NCBI GenBank assembly: GCA_018820765.1
Contig: JAHJNN010000001.1
Span: 62,001 to 126,000, forward strand
DNA length: 64,000 nt
Direction of reading: 5' to 3'
Source: Gammaproteobacteria bacterium
Lineage (GTDB): Bacteria; Pseudomonadota; Gammaproteobacteria; Burkholderiales; Thiobacillaceae
Of the stretch, positions 8,708 through 18,021 are shown in pieces. The notes under the pieces were generated by a model. It saw only the letters and a list, made by a program, of their open reading frames with translations. It did no database searches and was not told the DNA's origin. How positions within the stretch are numbered: the first letter of the stretch is position 1; each line of letters opens with the position of its first letter. Made by a program: the position numbers and the translations under genes.

Positions 8708-8732
8708 AAAACGGGGCCGAAGCCCCGTTTTT
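8708..8732. terminator. Bidirectional terminator between usp and fccB
   Basis: AAAACGGGGC-CGAA-GCCCCGTTTTT is a strong hairpin with an A-tract on one side and a T-tract on the other. It can terminate both convergent transcripts. Confidence 0.85.
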
Positions 8733-8751
8733 CATTGATGCGACGAGCCGG

Positions 8752-10077
8752 TCAGCCCTTGGCCGTGAAGTTATATGACTCCGGCAGGCCCAGCGTGTCG
8801 GCCCAGACGTTTTTCGCCCAGGATTCCATGAAGGCCATTTCCAGTTCGCTTTCCGCGCTGGAAATTCCGTTGGCGTCCTTGGGCGGGACCATGGACTGCT
8901 TGGCCTCGTCCCAGCGGAACACGGTGGCGACGTGGAAGGCCGTGCCCATGCCGGTGCCCGAATAGCAGGTATTGGTCACCACCGGCGCCGGATCGAACGG
9001 TCGCCCGGCGAACTGCTCGGACAGGGCATAGGCGCACATCTTGCCGGTGTTGTTGGCCACCGAGCCGGACTTGGGGAAGTTGGTCAGTGCGGAATCGCCC
9101 AGGATGTGGACGTTCTTCACGACCTTGGACTCGAAGGTGCGGTAGTCGATGGTGCACCAGTTGCCACCGCTGCCGTCGCGCACGCCGGCGAGGCCGCACA
9201 CCTCGGCTGCGCGCATCGGCGGCACCACGTTGATGACGTCGCCCTTGACGTCGTCGAACTCGGTGCTGACCATCATTTTCTTGACGTCGACGGCGCGCGG
9301 CTGGTTGTTCCCGCGGAAGTCGATCATGCTGTTGTCGGTGCCGTAGCCGAAGTGCCTGGTCCAGGCGGCTACGAACAGCGGTTTCTTGGAAGCGATGTCC
9401 GGGTTGCCGTCGAGGATGATGATCTTCGACTTGGGCTTGGCCTGCTTGAAGTAGCTGGCGACCATGCATGCGCGCTCGTAGGGTCCGGGCGGGCAACGGT
9501 ATGGGGCCATCGGCACCGACATCACGAAGGTGCCGCCATCCGGCATGGCTTCGAGTTGCTTCCGCAGAGTGGCGGTCTGCGGACCGGCTTTCCAGGCATG
9601 CATCACGGTCTTCTGCGCTTCGGCGTCGTAGCCTTGCACCTTGTCGAACAGCAGTTCGATCCCGCCGGCCAGAACCAGCTTGTCATAGGCGAAGGTGCGG
9701 CCGCCTGCGGTGGTAACGGTCTGCTTGGTGGTGTCGATGGCGGTGACGGTGTCCGGCACGAAGTTGTCGACGGCCTTTTTCAGGTAGTCGTACGGATGGG
9801 TGATGTCTTCCATCTTGTTGATGCCTGCGAGCACGGTGTTGGAGTACGGGCAGGAGGTGAACTTGGCGTTCGGTTCGATCAGGGTGACGTTGGCAGTGGG
9901 CGCCCACATCTTCAGGTAGCGCGAGAAGGCGGCGCCGCCGAAACCGGCGCCGACCACGACGACTTTGGGACCGGCGCTGCCGGTCTGCGTGGTGGCGCAG
10001 CCGGCCAGGCCGGCGGTGACGGCGAGACCTGCTGCACCGAAGGAGGTTTTCAGGAAATCGCGACGATTGAGGGTCAT
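8752..10077 (-). CDS. fccB: Sulfide dehydrogenase, flavocytochrome c flavoprotein subunit
   Basis: 441 aa. A twin-arginine signal (RRDFLK, residues 5-10) is followed by the FAD-binding VVGAGFGG (about 41-48) and SCPYSNTVLAG. The C-terminal part matches the FCSD flavin-binding domain, with the conserved cysteines in VCGLAGVRDG and NTCYSGTG. With FccA it oxidises sulfide to sulfur or polysulfide in the periplasm and passes electrons to cytochrome c. It lies 21 bases after fccA. The combination with soxXA supports a sulfur oxidiser. Confidence 0.94.
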   Translation of the reverse strand: MTLNRRDFLKTSFGAAGLAVTAGLAGCATTQTGSAGPKVVVVGAGFGGAAFSRYLKMWAPTANVTLIEPNAKFTSCPYSNTVLAGINKMEDITHPYDYLKKAVDNFVPDTVTAIDTTKQTVTTAGGRTFAYDKLVLAGGIELLFDKVQGYDAEAQKTVMHAWKAGPQTATLRKQLEAMPDGGTFVMSVPMAPYRCPPGPYERACMVASYFKQAKPKSKIIILDGNPDIASKKPLFVAAWTRHFGYGTDNSMIDFRGNNQPRAVDVKKMMVSTEFDDVKGDVINVVPPMRAAEVCGLAGVRDGSGGNWCTIDYRTFESKVVKNVHILGDSALTNFPKSGSVANNTGKMCAYALSEQFAGRPFDPAPVVTNTCYSGTGMGTAFHVATVFRWDEAKQSMVPPKDANGISSAESELEMAFMESWAKNVWADTLGLPESYNFTAKG

Positions 10078-10098
10078 GATGGAAAGTCTCCTTCTGTC

Positions 10099-10401
10099 TT
10101 ATTTGATCGAGGCGAAGTACTTGGCCAAGGCTTCGAATTCGGCGTCGGTGTAGCCGGCAGCGTGTTTCTTCATGACGGTTGCCGGACGCGAGCCATCCCG
10201 GAAGGCCTTCATCTGATCGACGAAATAGCCGGGCTCAAGTCCTGCCAGGCTGGGAATGGCGCCATGGCTTTTGCCGTTCGGGCCGTGACAATAGGAACAG
10301 TTGGCCGCCATGAAACGGGCGCGTGTGTCCACCGCGCCAGCGACGCCGGAGACGGCGAGGCTGACGAGGCCGGCCAACGCCAGAGTGATCTTTTTATTCA
10401 T
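10099..10401 (-). CDS. fccA: Sulfide dehydrogenase cytochrome subunit (monoheme)
   Basis: The track frame is 275 aa, but GGAGAATCCC before ATG 10401 and an immediate signal peptide define a 100-aa protein. It has one heme site, CSYCH (35-39), and the FccA-like SLAGLEPGYFVDQMKAFRDGSRPATVM. It accepts electrons from FccB. A single heme resembles the small cytochrome of Chlorobium-type enzymes rather than the diheme subunit of Allochromatium. Confidence 0.93.
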   Translation of the reverse strand: MNKKITLALAGLVSLAVSGVAGAVDTRARFMAANCSYCHGPNGKSHGAIPSLAGLEPGYFVDQMKAFRDGSRPATVMKKHAAGYTDAEFEALAKYFASIK

Positions 10402-10592
10402 GGGATTCTCCAGGGGATTGAGGACAAAAACAGGGACCGTGACGGTCCTGGAAGCCTTGGTCATGGGCGGGGCTGGAAGAGCCCCCATCCACTTGTACCA
10501 TCCTGGAAGAGTAGAAAATGCCTGACAACAAGCAAGCAAAGATGAAACGCTATTTCCGTGCTTGCAGAATGGGTATTTTTTAAAGTGTGCTT
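10402..10592. promoter_or_regulatory. Upstream region of fccAB
   Basis: No gene is visible. A small hairpin GACCGTGACGGTC and AT-rich stretches lie upstream of fccA, and the fcc promoter must be here or overlapping. I could not pick a confident -35/-10 pair. Confidence 0.3.
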
Positions 10593-11696
10593 TTAGCCAC
10601 GCGCGCCCAGCTTCAGGGCGAGATTTTTGCTGGCTTGCCGGGCCTGTTCGTCGGCGTCGCGATCCCAGGTTTCGCTGACCCAGCCGCCCAGGTTGTCCAG
10701 TGCGATCCGGCCCAGCGCGGCTATCCAGTGCGGATGTTCGTTGAGGGCGGGAATGTAGTGGAAGGCCTTGCCACCCGCTGCGAGAAAATGGGCGCGGCCT
10801 TCCATCGCCAGTTCCTCCAGCGTTTCCAGGCAGTCGGCGGTGAAGCCCGGCGCGACCACGTCGACCCGGCCCACGCCTTCGCGACCGAGCGCCCCCAGCG
10901 TCTTGTCGGTGTAGGGCTGCAGCCATTCGGCGCGGCCGAAGCGCGACTGGAAGGTGAGGCGATATTGCTGCGCTTCGAGCCCTAGCGCGCCCGCCAGCAG
11001 CCGCGCGGTTTTATGGCATTCGCAGTGGTAAGGATCGCCCTTGTCCAGGGTGTAGCGCGGCACGCCGTGGAAGCTCATCACGAGCACGTCGGGGCGGCCG
11101 TGCATCTGCCAGTGGTCGCGGATGTTGGCGGCCAGCGCGTGAATGTAGGCAGGATGGTCGTGGTAGTGCTTGATCGTGCGTAGCGCCGGCTGGGTGCGGG
11201 TTTTCTGCAGCCAGACATAGGCAGCGTCGAATGCGGTGGCGGTGCTGGAAGCGGCGTATTGCGGATAGGCCGGCAGGATCAGGATGCGGTCGCAGCCCGC
11301 GGCCTTCATTTTGGCCAGGGTGTCGCGTATCGACGGATTGCCGTAGCGCATCGCGTAGTCGACCATGAAAGGCGTGGCGATCTTTTCGCTGAGCCAGCCT
11401 TTCAACAGCTTGGCCTGTTTCTCGGTGTGAACCTTCAGCGGCGAGCCGTCGGCAGTCCAGATCGCGGCATATTTCTCGGCCGATTTTTTCGGCCGGGTGT
11501 TGAGGATGATGCCGTTGAGGATCAGCCACCACACGGCGCGCGGAATTTCCACCACGCGCGGATCGGACAGGAATTCCTTCAGGTAGGTCCGCAGTGCCTT
11601 GGCGGTGGGCGCCTCGGGCGTGCCGAGGTTGACCAGCAGGATGCCGGTGCGGGCCTGCTGGCCGTGGCTGTATTCGGGTTCCTTGAGGTATTTCAT
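10593..11696 (-). CDS. hemH: Ferrochelatase
   Basis: 367 aa from ATG 11696; the longer track frame is an upstream extension within hrcA sequence. Features are [14 protein letters not shown] at the N-terminus, [18 protein letters not shown], the catalytic-histidine segment [26 protein letters not shown], and [17 protein letters not shown]. It inserts iron into protoporphyrin IX, the last step of heme synthesis, consistent with the many cytochromes here. Its ATG overlaps the hrcA stop (ATGA). Confidence 0.96.
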   Translation of the reverse strand: MKYLKEPEYSHGQQARTGILLVNLGTPEAPTAKALRTYLKEFLSDPRVVEIPRAVWWLILNGIILNTRPKKSAEKYAAIWTADGSPLKVHTEKQAKLLKGWLSEKIATPFMVDYAMRYGNPSIRDTLAKMKAAGCDRILILPAYPQYAASSTATAFDAAYVWLQKTRTQPALRTIKHYHDHPAYIHALAANIRDHWQMHGRPDVLVMSFHGVPRYTLDKGDPYHCECHKTARLLAGALGLEAQQYRLTFQSRFGRAEWLQPYTDKTLGALGREGVGRVDVVAPGFTADCLETLEELAMEGRAHFLAAGGKAFHYIPALNEHPHWIAALGRIALDNLGGWVSETWDRDADEQARQASKNLALKLGARG

Positions 11697-12712
11697 CCGT
11701 GATGCGACAGCGCGCTCGACAACAGTTTGGCGGTGACGTCGACGATCGGCACCACGCGCTCGTAGGCCATGCGGGTGGGGCCGACCACGCCGAGCGTGCC
11801 GACCACCTGGCCATCGACCGAATAGGGCGCGGTGACCAGACTGCATTCGTCGAGCGGTAAGAGTTCGGATTCGCCGCCGATGAAGATCTGCACGCCGGCG
11901 GCGGTGCGCGACTGGTCGAGCAGCTGCAGGAGCCCGGTTTTCTGCTCGAAGGCGTCGAACAGGCGGCGCAGGTTGCCCATGTTGCTGGAGAGCTCGTGCA
12001 CGTCGAGCAGCTTGCGGCTGCCGGACACCACCATGTGTTCCTGGCTGGCGTCGTGCGCCTGGCTGCCGGCGTCCACCGCGGCGGCCATCAGCCGGGTGAT
12101 GTCGTCGCGCATGCGGCCCAGTTCGTCGCGCAGCTTGCCGCGCACCTGCTCGAAGCTGTGGCCGGCGAAGTTCTGGTTGAAGAAGTTGGCCGCCTCGGTC
12201 AGCGCGGATGCGCTATAGGACTGGTCGGTGAGGATGACGCGGTTTTCGACTTCGCCTTCCATGGTGACGATGATGAGCAGGATGCGCTTGTCCGACAGGC
12301 TGAGGAATTCGATCTGGCGGAAGGCCGGGCTGCGGCGCGGCGTCATCACCAGCCCGGCAAACTGGCTGAGGTCAGACAACAGGGTCGAGGCCGCGGTCAT
12401 CAGCCGTTGCGGGTCGGACGGCGTCAGGCTGGATTCAAGCTGGCTGACTGCGCGCTGGTCCAGCGGGCGCACCGTCAGCAGCGTGTCGACGAAGAAGCGG
12501 TAGCCGCGCGGCGTCGGCACCCGGCCCGCCGAGGTGTGCGGGCTGGCGACGAAGCCCATGTCCTCGAGGTCGGCCATGATGTTGCGGATGCTGGCCGGCG
12601 ACAGGTCGAGGCCGGCGTGCTTCGACAGGGTGCGCGACCCCACAGGCTCGCCCTCGCTGATGTAGCGTTCCACCAGGGTTTTCAGCAGGATGCGGGCGCG
12701 GTCGTTGAGCAT
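11693..12712 (-). CDS. hrcA: Heat-inducible transcription repressor HrcA
   Basis: 339 aa, full length for HrcA. An N-terminal winged helix ([42 protein letters not shown]) is followed by the GAF-like dimerisation region. HrcA normally represses groE/dnaK through CIRCE operators; I see no CIRCE element in this promoter. A TATAAT on the minus strand ends only about six bases before the ATG, suggesting a leaderless or very short-leader mRNA. Confidence 0.96.
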   Translation of the reverse strand: MLNDRARILLKTLVERYISEGEPVGSRTLSKHAGLDLSPASIRNIMADLEDMGFVASPHTSAGRVPTPRGYRFFVDTLLTVRPLDQRAVSQLESSLTPSDPQRLMTAASTLLSDLSQFAGLVMTPRRSPAFRQIEFLSLSDKRILLIIVTMEGEVENRVILTDQSYSASALTEAANFFNQNFAGHSFEQVRGKLRDELGRMRDDITRLMAAAVDAGSQAHDASQEHMVVSGSRKLLDVHELSSNMGNLRRLFDAFEQKTGLLQLLDQSRTAAGVQIFIGGESELLPLDECSLVTAPYSVDGQVVGTLGVVGPTRMAYERVVPIVDVTAKLLSSALSHHG

Positions 12713-12731
12713 AGGGCCATTATAAAGGGCT

Positions 12732-12811
12732 AGGGGCCAGGATTCAGGATTCAGGGAATGAGCGGCCGAAGGCCGCGAATCAAAACCCCCTGATCCCTGA
12801 ATCCTGGCCCC
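12732..12811. repeat. Long inverted repeat between hrcA and nadK
   Basis: Two 25-base arms (12732-12756 and 12787-12811) are complementary at about 23 positions. They surround a smaller GCGGCC-GAA-GGCCGC hairpin. The element fills the region between two divergent -10 boxes: TATAAT at 12719-12724 (-) and 12821-12826 (+). The arm motif (AATCCTGGCCCCT type) looks like a dispersed repeat rather than a gene-specific operator. Confidence 0.8.
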
Positions 12812-12820
12812 TGACCCCTA

Positions 12821-12826
12821 TATAAT
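12821..12826 (+). promoter_or_regulatory. -10 box of nadK, 8 bases before the start codon
   Basis: A perfect TATAAT lies just outside the inverted repeat and only eight bases upstream of the nadK ATG, so transcription would start at or near the initiation codon. The matching -35 would fall inside the right arm of the palindrome. Confidence 0.5.
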
Positions 12827-12834
12827 CGCCCCTC

Positions 12835-13707
12835 ATGCAAACTCCTTTCCACACCGTCGGCCTCGTCGGCAAATACGATAATCAGGGCATGCAGGCTTCG
12901 GTGCGTGCGCTGGCCGATTTTCTCAGGGCGCGCGGGCACGAGGTGCTGCTGGCCTGCCAGACCGCCGAACATTTCGGGATCACGGAGTTCCCCACCCGCG
13001 ATCTGCACGATCTGGCGGCCGAAAGCGATGTCGTGGTGGTGCTGGGCGGCGACGGCACCATGCTGTCGATCGCGCGCGAGCTGGCGCCGCAAGGCGTGCC
13101 GCTGATCGGCATCAACCAGGGGCGGCTGGGGTTTCTCACCGACATTACGGTCGACAACATGTTCGACGTCGTGGCGGAAATTCTCAGCGGCCAGTACGTG
13201 GCGGAAGAACGCATCCTGCTGAACGGCCAGGTCCGTCGCGGCGGCGAACGGGTGTTCGAGGCCACTGCGTTCAACGATGTGGTGGTGGGCAAGGGCGGCT
13301 CGGGCCGCCTCATCGACCTGGAAATCTCCATCAACAGCGAGTTCGTCTACAGCCAGCGGGCCGACGGTCTGGTGGTCACCAGCCCGACCGGCACCACCGC
13401 ATATGCGCTGTCGGCCGGCGGTCCCATCGTGCATCCGACGCTGGAAGCCGTCGCGCTGGTGCCGATCTGCCCGCACACCCTGTCGGCGCGGCCCATCGTG
13501 GTGAGCAGCCACTCGCGCATCGAACTGCACCTGACCCACGCCGACGACGCGCGCGTCCACTTCGACGGCCAGCATCATTTCGACCTGCAAAGCGGCGACC
13601 ACGTGTGGATCACCCGCGCCAGCCGCCCGGTCACCCTGCTGCATCCGCATTCCTACAGTTACTATGACACCCTGCGGCAGAAGCTGCACTGGGGCAAAAA
13701 ACTCTGA
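12835..13707 (+). CDS. nadK: NAD kinase
   Basis: 290 aa with the diagnostic VVVLGGDGTMLSIAREL, GINQGRLGFLTDI, TSPTGTTAYALSAGGPIVHPTL and the C-terminal WITRASRPVTLLH. It phosphorylates NAD to NADP. It is transcribed away from hrcA toward recN, an order (hrcA-nadK-recN) common in betaproteobacteria. Confidence 0.97.
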   Translation: MQTPFHTVGLVGKYDNQGMQASVRALADFLRARGHEVLLACQTAEHFGITEFPTRDLHDLAAESDVVVVLGGDGTMLSIARELAPQGVPLIGINQGRLGFLTDITVDNMFDVVAEILSGQYVAEERILLNGQVRRGGERVFEATAFNDVVVGKGGSGRLIDLEISINSEFVYSQRADGLVVTSPTGTTAYALSAGGPIVHPTLEAVALVPICPHTLSARPIVVSSHSRIELHLTHADDARVHFDGQHHFDLQSGDHVWITRASRPVTLLHPHSYSYYDTLRQKLHWGKKL

Positions 13708-13720
13708 GCTTTTTGTGGGA

Positions 13721-13856
13721 GCCCCTAGAAATCGTAGCGAGCGGCCATCAGCCGGGTGCGCCCGGAGCGCAGGAACCGGAATGTACATAAAAGTACATGA
13801 GGATTCCGAGCACCGGACGCACCCGGATCATGGCCGCGCAGTAGATTTATAGGGGC
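13721..13856. repeat. Large hairpin element before recN
   Basis: Arms of about 65 bases run from GCCCCTAGAAATC to GATTTATAGGGGC and meet at a tiny loop between ATGTAC and GTACAT. The match is strong but imperfect. The right arm contains the AGGGG that could be the recN ribosome site, and recN starts five bases after the arm ends. It is probably a dispersed repeat. Confidence 0.85.
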
Positions 13857-13860
13857 GCCC

Positions 13861-15516
13861 ATGCTGTCGCATCTCTCCATCCGCAATTACCTGCTGGTCG
13901 AATCGGTCGAGCTCGATTTCGCACCGGGTCTGACCGTGCTCACCGGCGAGACCGGTGCCGGCAAGTCCATCCTGGTCGATGCGCTGGCGCTGGCGCTGGG
14001 CGACCGCGCCGAGGGCGGCGTGGTGCGCCAGGGCGCTGCGCGCGCCGAGATCGCGGCCGAATTCGCGATCGACGGCCTGGCTGCGCTGGCGGCCTGGCTC
14101 GAGGAGGCCGGCTTCGCGTCGGACGACGGCGCGCTGATCCTGCGCCGCGTGATCGACGCCGGCGGCCGCTCGCGCGCCTTCATCAACGGCAGCGCCGCGC
14201 CGCTGACACAACTGAAGGAGGCCGCCGAATTCCTGCTCGACATCCACGGCCAGCATGCGCACCACGCCTTGTTGCGGCCGCAGACCCAGCGCGAGGTGCT
14301 CGATGCCTACGCCGGCGCACTTCCGCAGGCCGCCGCCGTGCGTGACGCCTGGCATGCCTGGCAGGGCGCGCGGCAACGGCGTCTGGACGCCGAGTCGCAC
14401 GGCCAGGCGCGCCAGATCGAACGCGAGGGCCTCACGCTGGCGGTGGAGGAATTGCGCGCGCTGGGCGACGACCTCGCGCGCTGGGACGATATCCAGACCG
14501 AACATGCGCGGCTGGCGCACGTCACCACGCTGCTCGAAGGCAGCCACGCACTGATCGAGGGACTCGACGAGAGCGAGTCGGCGGTGTCCGGCCAGCTCGG
14601 CGAAATGAGCGCGCGGCTGGCCGCCATGCTGGCGGTGGACGACAGCCTGGGCGAGATCGCCGCGTTGCTGGATTCGGCCAGCGCCGACATCGCCGAGGCG
14701 GTGCACGCGCTGCGCCGCTACGCCGGCCAGCTCAACCTCGACCCCGAGCGGCTGGCCGAACTCGACCGCCTGCTCGCCGACATGCACCGGCTGGCGCGCA
14801 AGCACCGCGTGCAGCCTGAGGCGCTCGCCGGACTGCTCGACCAGTTTCAGGCGCGACTGGCCGAACTGGCCGCCAGCGACGATCTCGACGCGCTGCAGGC
14901 ACACGAAGACGCCGCCTGGGCGCGTTACCAGACCGATGCCAAACAGCTCAGCGCGCTGCGCCGCAAGGCGGCAACCGCGCTGTCGAAACAGGTGACGGCG
15001 GCGATGCACGAACTCGCGCTGGCCGGCGGACACCTCGACATCGTGTTGCAGCCGACCGGCGAACCCCGCGCGCACGGGCAGGAGGACATCGGCTTTCTTG
15101 CAGCCAGCCATCCCGGCCTGCCGCCGGGGCCGCTCGGCAAGGTGGCCTCGGGCGGCGAGCTGTCGCGCATCAGCCTGGCGATCCAGACTGCGCTGTCCGG
15201 CGTGGCCGGGGTGCCGACGCTGATCTTCGACGAGGTCGACGTCGGCATCGGCGGCAGCGTCGCCGAGGCGGTCGGGCGGCGTCTGGCCAAGTTGGGCGAA
15301 ACCCGCCAGGTGCTGGTCATCACCCACCTGCCGCAGGTGGCGGCGCGCGGCGCGCAGCACTTGCGCGTGGCCAAGCAGGCCAGCGGCGGCTTTGTCTCGT
15401 CCAATATCGAACTGCTCGATGCCGACACGCGCGTGGAGGAAGTCGCGCGCATGCTGGGCGGGCTCAAGATCACCGCCACCACGCGGCAGCACGCCGCGGA
15501 GATGCTCGCCGGGTGA
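13861..15516 (+). CDS. recN: DNA repair protein RecN
   Basis: 551 aa, the standard RecN length. It has Walker A GETGAGKS near residue 35, a central coiled-coil region, the ABC signature ASGGELSRISLAIQ and Walker B LIFDEVDVGIGG followed by VITHLPQVAARG. RecN is an SMC-like ATPase for double-strand-break repair. Its ribosome site lies within the arm of the preceding hairpin, so translation may depend on RNA structure. Its stop overlaps the GTG of the next gene. Confidence 0.97.
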   Translation: MLSHLSIRNYLLVESVELDFAPGLTVLTGETGAGKSILVDALALALGDRAEGGVVRQGAARAEIAAEFAIDGLAALAAWLEEAGFASDDGALILRRVIDAGGRSRAFINGSAAPLTQLKEAAEFLLDIHGQHAHHALLRPQTQREVLDAYAGALPQAAAVRDAWHAWQGARQRRLDAESHGQARQIEREGLTLAVEELRALGDDLARWDDIQTEHARLAHVTTLLEGSHALIEGLDESESAVSGQLGEMSARLAAMLAVDDSLGEIAALLDSASADIAEAVHALRRYAGQLNLDPERLAELDRLLADMHRLARKHRVQPEALAGLLDQFQARLAELAASDDLDALQAHEDAAWARYQTDAKQLSALRRKAATALSKQVTAAMHELALAGGHLDIVLQPTGEPRAHGQEDIGFLAASHPGLPPGPLGKVASGGELSRISLAIQTALSGVAGVPTLIFDEVDVGIGGSVAEAVGRRLAKLGETRQVLVITHLPQVAARGAQHLRVAKQASGGFVSSNIELLDADTRVEEVARMLGGLKITATTRQHAAEMLAG

Positions 15517-15995
15517 GGTTTTTGCTTGCGCTGTGCCTGCTGTTCACTGCGGCCGCGGCGGCGGACACGATGCACGGCGTCGTCATCGTGGTGATCGACG
15601 GCGATACCGTGCTGTTCAAACCCGATTCCTATGGCGCCGCGTCGCGCGCCTTCCTGAAACTGCGTCTGGCCGACATCGACGCGCCGGAGAAGGATCAGCC
15701 CTACGGCGACGCGGCGACCCAGGCGCTGACGGCGCTGGTGCTGAAACAACGGGTGGAAGTCGACACGGTTGCGACCGATGACTATGGCCGCACGGTCGCG
15801 TACCTGCGGACGGGCGCGCTGCAGGTCAACGCGGAACTGGTGCGGCGCGGGTACGCCTGGCCGCTCACACGCTATCGGCGCAATGCCGAGCTGCTCGACG
15901 CCCAGCGCGAAGCGCGACATATACGGCGCGGGGTGTGGCAGGACCCTGCGCCAACGCCGCCCTGGATCTGGCGGCGTTCAACGAGGGAGAAGTAG
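15513..15995 (+). CDS. Secreted thermonuclease-family (SNase-like) protein
   Basis: 160 aa beginning at GTG, overlapping recN by four bases. Residues 1-17 form a signal peptide ending AAAA. The staphylococcal-nuclease fold is seen in VVIDGDTVLFK, LRLADIDAPEKDQPYGDAATQAL, DDYGRTVAYL and a C-terminal REARHIRRGVWQ. The catalytic Arg/Glu/Arg pattern appears present. It would degrade nucleic acid in the periplasm or outside the cell. Confidence 0.88.
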   Translation: MRFLLALCLLFTAAAAADTMHGVVIVVIDGDTVLFKPDSYGAASRAFLKLRLADIDAPEKDQPYGDAATQALTALVLKQRVEVDTVATDDYGRTVAYLRTGALQVNAELVRRGYAWPLTRYRRNAELLDAQREARHIRRGVWQDPAPTPPWIWRRSTREK

Positions 15996-16002
15996 CACGC
16001 AT

Positions 16003-16049
16003 GCTCCCTCCCCAACCCTCCCCCGCTCGCGGGAGAGGGGGCGAACGCT
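16003..16049. repeat. Dispersed C-rich repeat, copy 1
   Basis: CTCCCTCCCCAACCCTCCCC, then GCTCGCGGGAGAGGGGGCGAACG. The last part forms a hairpin. Related copies are at 27192-27234 (opposite orientation) and 51629-51675 (inside hrpA). This one lies between the nuclease gene and the end of the SulP gene. Confidence 0.75.
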
Positions 16050-16062
16050 AGGCCCAAACCGA

Positions 16063-17856
16063 TTAACGCGGCGTGCCGTCCGGCAGCGCGACATGGCACT
16101 CGCGGAAGATCCGCGCCGTGCAGGTGCGGCAGATTTCGTTATCGAGGCGCGAGTAGATCGACTGGAGCGCTTCACCCTTGTGGCGGAAGATCTGATCCTC
16201 GCCCACGGTGTCGACCTGGCCGCTGCGGCGCAGCATCTTGCACAGGTCGGGCTGCACCCCTACCAGATACAAGCCGCCGCCCATCTTGCGCCGCCGCGTG
16301 GCCTCCTTGGCCAGCAGTTCCGCGCCGGCCAGGTCGATGAAGCCGATCGCACGCGAGGTCAGCAGCAGGTGCTTCTTCTGCGGGTCGGATTCGTCGACAT
16401 TGCGAAAGTGTATTTGCACGTGCTCGGCCGCGCCGAAGAAGATCGAGCCTTCCACGCGCAGCATGGTCATCTGCGGGCACTTCGGCGAATCGGGGGCGAC
16501 CGGCACGAACTTGCGGCGCGGATTGTCGGCTTCGGCGGCGAGCGGCACCAACTCGCGGATCGACGGCTGCGAGGTGCGGTACAGGTAGAACATCAGCGAC
16601 ACCAGGATGCCGAGAAAGATGCCTTTTTCCAGGTCGACCAGGGTGCCGACGAAGGTGAGCGCGAGCACGACGCGCTCGCGCTTGTGGCGCTTGATGATTT
16701 CGCCGATGTGGTGGAAGTCGATCAGGCTCCAGGCCACGATGAACAGGATCGCCGCCATCGACGCCACCGGCAGGTAGGCCGCGAGGGGCGCGACCAGCAG
16801 CACGATCAGGAGCAGGAACACCGCCGACAGCGCCGCGGCCAGAGGCGTCTTCGCGCCCGAGGCGTAGTTCACGCCGCTGCGGTTGAACGACCCGCTGCCG
16901 GCGTAGCCGGAGAAAAAGCTGCCCGCGATGTTGGACAGGCCCTGGCCGACGAATTCCTGGTTGCTGTCGATGCGCTGGTCGGACTTGGTGGCAACCGAAC
17001 GCGCGATCGCCACCGCTTCGGTCAGCGCCAGGATGGCGATGATGGTGGCGGGAAACAGGGTCTGCCGGATTGCCGTGAGCGAGAAATCCGGCAGCGACAA
17101 GGGCGGCAGCCCCGCCGCCAGCGCGCCGACGGTGAGGATGCCGGTTTGCCCGGCGCCGAATTTTTCGTTCAGGACGGCGGCCACGATGCTGCCTGCCACC
17201 ATGGCGACGATCATGTAGGGCAGCTTCTGCAGATAGCGTTTGGCGAGCATGCCCGACACCAGCGTGGCCAGCCCCACCGCCATCACCCAGGGCTGGATGT
17301 CCGCGAGGTGCGAACCGAACTGGATCAGCACCTCGTGGAAGTGCGCGCCGCGCGGCATGTCGAGGCCGAAAAAATTCTTGATCTGGCTGGCGGCGATGAG
17401 GATGGCCGCGCCCGCGGTGAAGCCGATGATGACGGTGTGCGAGATGAAGTTGACGAGCATGCCCAGCCGCGCGAGCCCCATCGCCAGCTGGACCAGGCCC
17501 GCCAGCAGGGTGAGCGTGAGCACCAGGCCGATGAATTGCGGGCTGCCGGGTTCGGCCAGTGGACTGATCGAGGCGAACACCACGATCGAAATCGCCGTGG
17601 TCGGCCCCGACACCAGATGCCAGCTCGATCCCCACAGGGCCGCGACGATGGCGGGCACCATCGCCGCATAGAGGCCGTATTCGGGCGGCAGGCCGGCGAT
17701 GGTGGCGAACGCCACCGCCTGCGGCAGCACGATCATCGCGCCGGTGAGCGCGGCGACGCTGTCGGCCTTGAAGGTTTGCGGGGTGACGTCGGGCCACCAG
17801 CGAAGGAAGGGCAACAGACGATACAGCCAGAGGGGACAGGCCTTGAGGTCGATCAC
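16063..17856 (-). CDS. SulP-family anion (sulfate) transporter with STAS domain
   Basis: About 597 aa. The N-terminal half has the SulP signature (ALTGAMIVLPQAVAFATIAGLPPEYGLYAAMVPAI, WHLVSGPTTAIS) and ten or more membrane helices. The C-terminal STAS domain includes LLLTSRAIGFIDLAGAELLAKEA. I prefer the GTG at 17856 because GGAG precedes it at good spacing; the track uses the GTG two codons upstream. In a sulfur oxidiser it could move sulfate, but SulP proteins also carry bicarbonate and other anions. Confidence 0.88.
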   Translation of the reverse strand: MIDLKACPLWLYRLLPFLRWWPDVTPQTFKADSVAALTGAMIVLPQAVAFATIAGLPPEYGLYAAMVPAIVAALWGSSWHLVSGPTTAISIVVFASISPLAEPGSPQFIGLVLTLTLLAGLVQLAMGLARLGMLVNFISHTVIIGFTAGAAILIAASQIKNFFGLDMPRGAHFHEVLIQFGSHLADIQPWVMAVGLATLVSGMLAKRYLQKLPYMIVAMVAGSIVAAVLNEKFGAGQTGILTVGALAAGLPPLSLPDFSLTAIRQTLFPATIIAILALTEAVAIARSVATKSDQRIDSNQEFVGQGLSNIAGSFFSGYAGSGSFNRSGVNYASGAKTPLAAALSAVFLLLIVLLVAPLAAYLPVASMAAILFIVAWSLIDFHHIGEIIKRHKRERVVLALTFVGTLVDLEKGIFLGILVSLMFYLYRTSQPSIRELVPLAAEADNPRRKFVPVAPDSPKCPQMTMLRVEGSIFFGAAEHVQIHFRNVDESDPQKKHLLLTSRAIGFIDLAGAELLAKEATRRRKMGGGLYLVGVQPDLCKMLRRSGQVDTVGEDQIFRHKGEALQSIYSRLDNEICRTCTARIFRECHVALPDGTPR

Positions 17857-18021
17857 ACACACTCCAGAAGAATATTAACGAATAATACTATAACTCGTTG
17901 TCATAAAAGGATTTTTACCCCCGAAAGCATTCATGAACCGGGCCGTCCGGATTTATAATCGGCTGCAAACTCCGCGTCAGACGGGGTCCTGATGACAACT
18001 CAACCAGAGAGAGCGAGGAAG

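Noticed and set aside
11693-12834. CIRCE operator in front of hrcA
   Set aside because: No TTAGCACTC-N9-GAGTGCTAA-like sequence; the palindrome present is a different sequence.
16172-17860. 562-aa Arg/His-rich minus-strand ORF in another frame of the SulP gene
   Set aside because: Off-frame reading of the transporter; composition is typical of a GC-rich shadow frame.
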